A stretch of DNA of 64,000 nt from Dentipellis sp. KUC8613. Its lineage: Eukaryota > Basidiomycota > Agaricomycetes > Russulales > Hericiaceae. The stretch covers positions 566,270-630,269 of the forward strand of contig NSJX01000010.1 of NCBI GenBank assembly GCA_002286715.1, read 5' to 3'. The notes beneath the pieces were generated by a model. The model made no database searches. It was not told the DNA's origin and saw nothing but the letters and a program-made list of their open reading frames with translations. Below are positions 58,220-64,000 of the stretch, in pieces. The translations under genes and the position numbers were made by a program. How positions within the stretch are numbered: the first letter of the stretch is position 1; every line of letters begins with the position of its first letter.

Positions 58220-59193
58220 TTATGACGATATCACGGATCCAAGAAGGCGCTCAGCAAGGTGGTCGTGCACGTCTGTCGTCAAATGCAAGTCGTCCTCCCA
58301 TATACCGGCTGCTTCGGTGTCTGGATCGTCTTCGCTGAATCCGAACTCGCATGGGTCTTCCAGCACCTCCATGAGCACCTGATGCGACGAGAACAGAAGC
58401 ACCGTGGCCTCCTTGCTGCTAGTACCGAACTCAGTCGCCTGTGTCCGCAATAGGTCGTTCCAGGTTCTGACACGTTCCTCCATCTCTGCTGAGGATTCGG
58501 AGTCTAGTGCTATGAGAAATATCAGTCCTTGTGTATTAAGAATACCATAAATCACTCCGGATGAGTATACCTTGCGGCGAACGGTCAACAGGAGGAACAT
58601 CGACGATGATGAAGTTCCTGGCTCCAGCTTTGACATAAAGGTCATGAATGGCGTCAAAGACCGTCTCAACGATGGTTTCTAGGTCATCGGAGTCGTTGCT
58701 GCCGCAGTCGTTGATACCAAAGAACAGAACTGACAGCATTATACATGTCGGTTAAAAATTTCAAGGCGTAAGCAGGGACACGAACGGTAAGTGGTACTGT
58801 CAGGGTTTAACAGAGGCGCCGATTTGGGCGAATCTTTCTTGGGGAACGATGTAAAGAAGCGTGTCAGTTGGCTTGAGAGGTCGTGCTCGGCAGTTGCACC
58901 TGGGAAAGCGAAATTATACGTCTGCGGTTGCTTGTATTTCTTTTCTAGTCGTCTCGTCAAGTGGTCGGCCTTGATGATAGTGTAATTGAAGAGGTCAAAG
59001 TTAGCATCACGACGAATATAGCTCACCCATGTCTTGCTGTCGTTCGACTTGCTATAGGAGTCACCCCTGGGAAACGCTGTCAGACAAAATGCGACTCGAG
59101 GTTGTCCAGTGCGAATGTCTCACATTACGACGATGTTCTCAAAAGACCGGTAGTCACGCCAGTGCGAACCGCCTATTGCTATTGGTAGATGCC
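58220..59193 (-). CDS. GDSL/SGNH esterase (CE16-like), 5' end unresolved
   Basis: Exons read on the minus strand: 59193-59124, 59066-58787, 58729-58571, 58509-58220. The SGNH blocks are clear: NIVVMGDSYSKSND (nucleophile Ser, block I), YNFAFPGATAEHDL (block II Gly), VLFFGINDCG (block III Asn), and DDLHLTTDVHDHLAE with the catalytic Asp and His (block V). This layout fits fungal acetylesterases near CE16, which remove acetyl groups from plant polysaccharide fragments, or lipase-like GDSL enzymes. The first readable exon begins after an acceptor near 59194 and has no in-frame ATG. A further upstream exon, probably with a signal peptide, is missing from this model. I could not place it confidently in 59195-59550. 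Confidence 0.78.
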
Positions 59194-59868
59194 CTAGAGG
59201 AAGTGTAAGATTGAATAATGACTGGAGTGGTTGCTTGGCACAAACGCGAAGTTGAAGGCACCGGTGGTAGTGGGTCTATGTCTTCGAGTGGAGTCTTTTG
59301 CTTCCTTTCCTTCTTATTGGGACGAGAATCCAAAAAGTCCTCGTCGTGACAAGAATGCTGGAGTACATCTTCAACTTGAAGTGTATTGGCTGGGCTCGTT
59401 CACTAGGCTCGAACGAATAGTACAGTATGCCCTTGACGTACCAGAGGAGGTACGTTTTCGTTTGTTCGAAGAATCTGCCATCACGAGAGCTTCGAAAGTG
59501 TCAGATGGAACGCTGCGAAGTTTTGATTAGCCTTACTACAAGCCTGGGGCCGGTCTTGAAGGAGTGGTGAATTCAAATGGCGCACCTCTTCCGAGCTAGT
59601 CGCGTCGCGTCGCGGGCTTGGAGTCTACTGAATATCCGTCCCGCCCTCAGGTCATTCAAATATTCACCACAAGTAAAACGCTGGACTCGCAGATCCAGCG
59701 ACCCTCGGGTATCCACGTTCGATGACAGAAAGTTCCAACTCAGCTCAGATTTTGGTATATACGAAACATCGGACAACGGTACGTTTCAGAGTAATCGGTG
59801 AACCGAACATTCAAGTAAACATAAAACCCCTACATCTTCGACAGCTCCACGATCCGCCTTCACCATCC
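59194..59868. other. Unresolved 5' exon of the esterase and spacer
   Basis: This stretch should contain the first coding exon(s) of the GDSL gene (an ATG reading MADSSNKRK occurs near 59510 on the minus strand, unproven). It also holds the 3' UTR of the CE15 gene's upstream neighbour side. No independent gene seen. Confidence 0.3.
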
Positions 59869-61505
59869 TCACGTCAAAGTCGGCGTGTTCCAGTTAATCC
59901 AGTTGGACGAGGTCCACGTAACGCCGTTGAACTGGTTGTTCGTCGACCACTCGTTCGTGCTCACGTTCTGGCCAAGGAGGAACTTGTCGAAGAACGCGTT
60001 CAGCGTCGGCGTCAAGGACGTCGGCCACGCGCAGTGAGCGTGTCCGCCGACCTGCTCGAATCCGTGGTTCTGGGTGACACCGAGCGCCTGGTAGACCGTG
60101 TGCGCGGCGGTCATGCACCCAAAGCTGCTCAGCGGGCTCAGCCACACGTAGTCCGTGTTCTCGTACGAGATCAGCGGGCGCGGCGCGACGAGGGCGGCGA
60201 GCAGGTGGTGGTCGAACGGGAGCGTGTTGAGGTTGTTCACGTAGTTATTGAAGTTGGTCGAGAACCAGACGTTCTCCGTCACGATCTCGGTCGCCGTCTG
60301 CACCGCGGAGCCGCTGTTCTGCTCGAACAGCGACAGACGCCAGCACGCGTCGCCGCCGGAGCCCGACTCCTGCGGGATCGTGAGCGCAATGCGCTCCTCG
60401 AATGCCCCGGCCATGAGGGCACCCTTGCCGTCGCGCGAGCATCCGGTCACGGCGATCTTCTGGGTGTTGATGTTCGCGGAGGGCGTCTCCTCGAGGACAT
60501 CGATGATGCGGCTGACACCCCAGACCCAGGCGGTCATGGCGCTAGCGGTCGCGGTCTTGCCGTAGAGGTTGTAGAACAGACCGACGCCGCGGGAGGAGCT
60601 GGCGTCGTTCTGCTGTGCCATATCCGAGTTGGAGTAGCTCAGAACAGCAATCTGTTTAATATATGAGTTGTATACGACCGTAGAGAGATCAGCAGACTTA
60701 CTCCGCTGGGGACGGGAATGCTGCCGCCCTCGTAAGCAATGAGCAATGGCCATCCGCCTGCCGGGGCGGTGCCTGAGGGGAACGTGATTGTCGGGGAGAA
60801 GGTGATGGAGGAGCCGCCGTTGGACGCGGTGATGGCGAGCGTGCCCTTCGTGCCGGACTGGGTGAACGTGCCGGACAGACTCGAAGGCTTGCCTGGGAGA
60901 GTGCCTGCTTCGTAGCCTTGAATCAAGGCAGCGATTTGGGCGCGGCGGCAGGTCCAGTCATCCTTGGTTTGCACTGGGGTGCCATCATTGAAGATGAACG
61001 GATTCGGCAGCGCCGAGTTGCTGAAGCCAGAGACGGTGGCGGGGGTCGAGCATGCACCCGAGGGTCCGCTCGGCGGCGCAGACGTGCTGGTAGGGCCGCT
61101 CGGGGTGGATGTAGGGCTACTCGGGGTGGATGTAGGAGGGGGAGGTGGCGGCGGTGCATTGCTGCCAGGGAGACATTGACTGCACGTCGATACTCGAGTA
61201 AGAACGATGTTTGAGAAACACGATGAAGGCAATACTCACGAGTAGTAGTCATTCTGTTTTGTGCAGGTGGTGCCGGAGACACAGGCTAGCAAATGATAAG
61301 CGTAAACATCAGCGTGAAGATGTCAGTCTACATACTGGTAGCGCCAGACCAGCCAATACCTCCGCACTGGCCTATGACGTGTATCAATGAGACAAAGCAT
61401 TCGAAGCAAGGTTAAATGAGACTGACCCCACTCTTGGGCTTGACCGCGAACGTGGTGCGCAAAGGCAAGAGCAAGACTGAGCTGAACCGCGGTAGTGAAC
61501 TTCAT
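59869..61505 (-). CDS. CBM1-CE15 glucuronoyl methylesterase
   Basis: Five exons (minus): 61505-61427, 61371-61336, 61285-61240, 61179-60702, 60651-59869, giving 473 aa. It has a signal peptide ([19 protein letters not shown]), then a fungal cellulose-binding module CBM1 ([13 protein letters not shown] ... YYSQCL, four Cys). A Pro/Ser/Thr linker with two STPSxPT-type repeats precedes the CE15 catalytic domain. The nucleophile Ser is in [13 protein letters not shown], the acidic residue in [10 protein letters not shown] and the His in GGHAHCAWP. The enzyme cleaves ester links between 4-O-methyl-glucuronic acid of xylan and lignin alcohols, outside the cell. Such enzymes mark wood- and litter-decay fungi. 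A TATA box lies ~50 bp upstream of the start. CBM1 plus linker encoded by three small exons is a normal modular arrangement. Confidence 0.95.
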
Positions 61506-61553
61506 CACGACAGAGACTGTAGCTCCAGTACCGACCCACAAGCTGCACTGTGC

Positions 61554-61561
61554 TTTTTATA
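61554..61561 (-). promoter_or_regulatory. Candidate TATA box of the CE15 gene
   Basis: TATAAAAA on the minus strand, 49-56 bases before the start codon at 61505. Sequence and distance fit an inducible extracellular-enzyme gene. Confidence 0.5.
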
Positions 61562-63105
61562 CCACTGCACGGGCTGATATTTCGGATGAAGCGTTGGCAG
61601 CGAGTGCCATGTCGAGACGCGGGCGGGCCGCTCGCTCTCGTGGACGATGCACACCAGCGGCCCGCATGACACCTTGGCATGAACGTGATCGAACGGAAAC
61701 GCCGATTGCGGACCCGAGAGCCATTTACGAGCCGGGCCAACGTCGGTAGAGAAGAGTTTGGAGCTCTGGAGAAGGGCCCGCGGAGAGAGTTGGCATCGAA
61801 GAAGGGCAGTTTAAAGTAGCGATGCGGGGGATCAAACGGGATCAGGTGGACGTGATTCTGAACCTTGTCTGACCTGGCCCGGCAGGACGCTGATTGAATA
61901 TGGGCATCGTGAGTCTCCAGTGTTTCGTTCCTGGTCGGTGACGCAGGGCGTTTGGAGAAACGTCCCAGGATCCCTCCCGGCCATGCACGCCAAGAGAATT
62001 TCGGATAAAAGACGTCGGCTGTGGAGTGTGATGGCGAACTCGAGAACATGTAGTTTTCCGGAGCAACGTCGGTCGAGCGTCCAGAGAGCGGCAACAGCAT
62101 CCTGTCGCTCAGCGTCCTCGTGGACCGCTCTTAAAATAAATCTTCTGACGATGTGTGAGTAGGCTGGAGCATTGGAAGACTCTTGACGTTACCTTCGCGC
62201 CGTTTCCAACCCGCTCAGTGGCCACATGACGGTGTTGAGAAAACAGGAAGAAAGGCATGATGAGAACGTCATATTGTATTGCAGAACTTGTGGTCCCCGT
62301 GTCATGCGTTATGCGCAGAATTAGCTTGTTGGGACAAATTGCGCTCATTCATATATCTTCGAGCGCGATGCTGCGACTAAAGGAGTCCTGGATCATAAGT
62401 AGTATTGGCAGAGAGAATTCAGAATACTCGTGGCAGCGGTAACTAGCTTGGAAGCGCCCATGGCACGTGGCAATATTTCAATGCCGACGACGTGCCGTTG
62501 TCGCACTGACCAGGCACTGAAGGCAGCAGACCGTATTTCGCCTTGTATATGCCCAAGCATTCTTGAAGTGCGAGGGGGAGAAGAAGTTGTGGTGAGGAAT
62601 CGAGGAATTGCCTTCAGCTTGAAGCTTGAGGCCTTGAGGCCCGAGTATGTATGGGAACCTATACGAGCGCAACGAGCGCGCCTATATTATACCTTTCAAA
62701 CAAGCCTGTAAGAACGGAAACGTAACCTGCAGTGATGAAAAAGATGATGGAGGTATAAGGTGAGCAGTGTAGATCTAAGGTATTGGGGGGCCGCAAGGTA
62801 TGGAGTGAGCTGGCGAAGGACGGTGGCACGACGAGACGAATGGAATAGAGAATCAGCGCGGATCCCTGAACAAAGCATAGAAGAGCACAGTAACCAGTAA
62901 CGAACGAAGGACAGACCAGAGGCATGATGGGCACATCAAGTGCGCCATGAAAGTATGAAAAGAACAGATGGAAGACACCGCAAACATCAATAAGTATGAG
63001 AAACATCGAATGACACCCGGGGACAGGACCAGTCCTGCCCGCATACGTGGATCAGTGCGCATCATCCAGCGCGCACATCATCGAGACCTGTCACGCCGGC
63101 GAGCT
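61562..63105. other. Spacer, no gene recognised
   Basis: CE15 upstream region and 3' flank of the gene ending at 63106. A hydrophobic minus-strand frame of 115 codons (62659-63006) has no family resemblance and no splice partners. Nothing else stands out. Confidence 0.4.
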
Positions 63106-64000
63106 TCAAAACGGCCTGATCTTGGGGACGGGGGGCACCTCCTCCTGGTGCATCTGGCCGACGCGCGTGATCAGCCGGCTGCGCACCTCGCCGCTCTTCT
63201 CGTCGTCCATGAAGCTCGCGCGTCGGCTCCAGACCGACATGCGCTGCTGGCCCGCCTCGGAGTCGAAGTAATACGAGTCGACCGCCGACCGCCGGCGATG
63301 CGTCTCCAGCGTGCGCGCATCGTCCGGATACAGCGACCGGTCGTCATCGACGTACACCGACTCCGCGTCCCTGTCATACGGCATCCCAGACGGCGACACA
63401 CGGCCCGAGGGCGCGCCCTCCCTCTCCGCGGCGTGCGCGAAGTAGAACTGCGCGATGTCCGGGCGGACGTGCGGATCGAAGTCGGGACCGGGATCGGCGC
63501 GGATGACGCTGCCGCCGTCGTCCGTCGCGTCCTCGACGTTGATGAGGATGTCCGGCACGCCCTCGCGCTGCTGCTTCCAGACGACGTTGCGCGCGGCCGT
63601 CGTCGTGCGGCGCACGAGCTCGGACGACTCCTGCGGCGGGAGCACGGGGCGCGCGGGGAAGGGCGTCTCGCGGCCGCGCTGGATGGCCGGGATGGGCTGC
63701 GAGAAGAGCGGGCTGGCGGAGCGCGGCGAGAGGGAGGGGCTGCGCCCGCCGGGGCTGTATGGCAGCGGCAATTGCGTCGGATCGAGGTGCAAGCCGGATG
63801 GGACGGAGGGGAGCGGGCCGCGCGGGGGCGGGCTGGGCGGAGGTAGGTCGTACTGACCAAAGTGCGCGCGGGGGTTGTTGGCGGCGATGCTGCGCCGCCC
63901 AGGGGCGTAGGAGGGCGACGGAACGATGAAGTCGGCAGAGGGGACGACGGTGTAGTCGGACGGGACTGGAGAGGGCGTGGTTGGGAGGGGAGAGGAGGGG
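63106..64000 (-). CDS. Disordered Pro/Ser/Arg-rich protein, C-terminal part
   Basis: The frame is open from the window edge to the stop at 63106, giving at least 298 residues. The sequence is Pro/Ser-rich near the edge (PPPSPPPRGPLPS), then carries charged segments with Tyr and Asp clusters (SVYVDDDRSLYPDDARTLE) and ends in PPVPKIRPF. A more conserved-looking segment reads LINVEDATDDGGSVIRADPG. No domain or membrane span is visible in this part. Upstream exons lie outside the window, so family and function cannot be judged. High third-position GC and an uninterrupted frame support it as coding. Confidence 0.65.
   Translation of the reverse strand, partial: PSSPLPTTPSPVPSDYTVVPSADFIVPSPSYAPGRRSIAANNPRAHFGQYDLPPPSPPPRGPLPSVPSGLHLDPTQLPLPYSPGGRSPSLSPRSASPLFSQPIPAIQRGRETPFPARPVLPPQESSELVRRTTTAARNVVWKQQREGVPDILINVEDATDDGGSVIRADPGPDFDPHVRPDIAQFYFAHAAEREGAPSGRVSPSGMPYDRDAESVYVDDDRSLYPDDARTLETHRRRSAVDSYYFDSEAGQQRMSVWSRRASFMDDEKSGEVRSRLITRVGQMHQEEVPPVPKIRPF

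Noticed and set aside
1..64000. CRISPR arrays, bacterial operons, ribosome binding sites, prophage or insertion sequences
   Set aside because: The window is fungal nuclear DNA with spliceosomal introns throughout; no direct-repeat/spacer arrays, transposase genes or terminal inverted repeats were seen.

Overview
The window looks like nuclear DNA of an agaricomycete basidiomycete, probably a wood-decay polypore-type fungus. Introns are short (mostly 46-70 bp, GT..AG, with CTAAC/CTGAC-like branch points). Genes are packed on both strands and coding DNA is GC-rich. Several families are typical of this group: a DUF6535 membrane protein, a CBM1-linked CE15 glucuronoyl esterase, UNC93-like and sugar-porter transporters, and an F-box-like protein. 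All gene models were built by hand from reading frames, splice signals and family similarity; no search was run.

Layout. 1-1.4 kb: nothing recognised. 1.4-6.5 kb: a Fab1/PIKfyve-type lipid kinase without a FYVE domain. 6.8-14.4 kb: an accessory-looking stretch with two related kinase-fold genes, two decayed relatives, an SDR gene carrying lesions and a small secreted protein. 15.2-15.8 kb: SUMO. 16.5-21.0 kb: a 923-residue disordered protein and a helical, coiled-coil-like protein. 21.0-26.3 kb: a 5.3 kb stretch without a recognisable gene. 26.3-28.5 kb: a sugar transporter. 30.4-46.1 kb: F-box protein, prolidase-type M24 peptidase, valyl-tRNA synthetase, UNC93-like protein, MFS transporter and exosome subunit Rrp42. 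47.1-48.4 kb: a multi-span membrane protein. 49.3-53.0 kb: a DUF6535 gene whose body is markedly AT-rich, followed by an intron-containing tRNA-Glu. 53.3-61.5 kb: GH5 glycosidase, UCH37-type deubiquitinase, RNA 3'-phosphate cyclase, GDSL esterase and CE15-CBM1 esterase. 63.1-64.0 kb: the C-terminal part of a further disordered protein running off the window.

How genes relate. This is not an operon-like region. Housekeeping functions (tRNA charging, RNA decay, RNA end repair, ubiquitin/SUMO, phosphoinositide signalling) are interleaved with secreted or accessory genes. Two close divergent pairs (M24 peptidase/ValRS, UCH37/RtcA) probably share promoters. GH5, CE15-CBM1 and the sugar transporter fit plant cell-wall use. 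The most unusual observations are the kinase-fold family cluster, the AT-rich DUF6535 island, the dual-start ValRS with a mitochondrial-type presequence, the FYVE-less Fab1 and several microexons.
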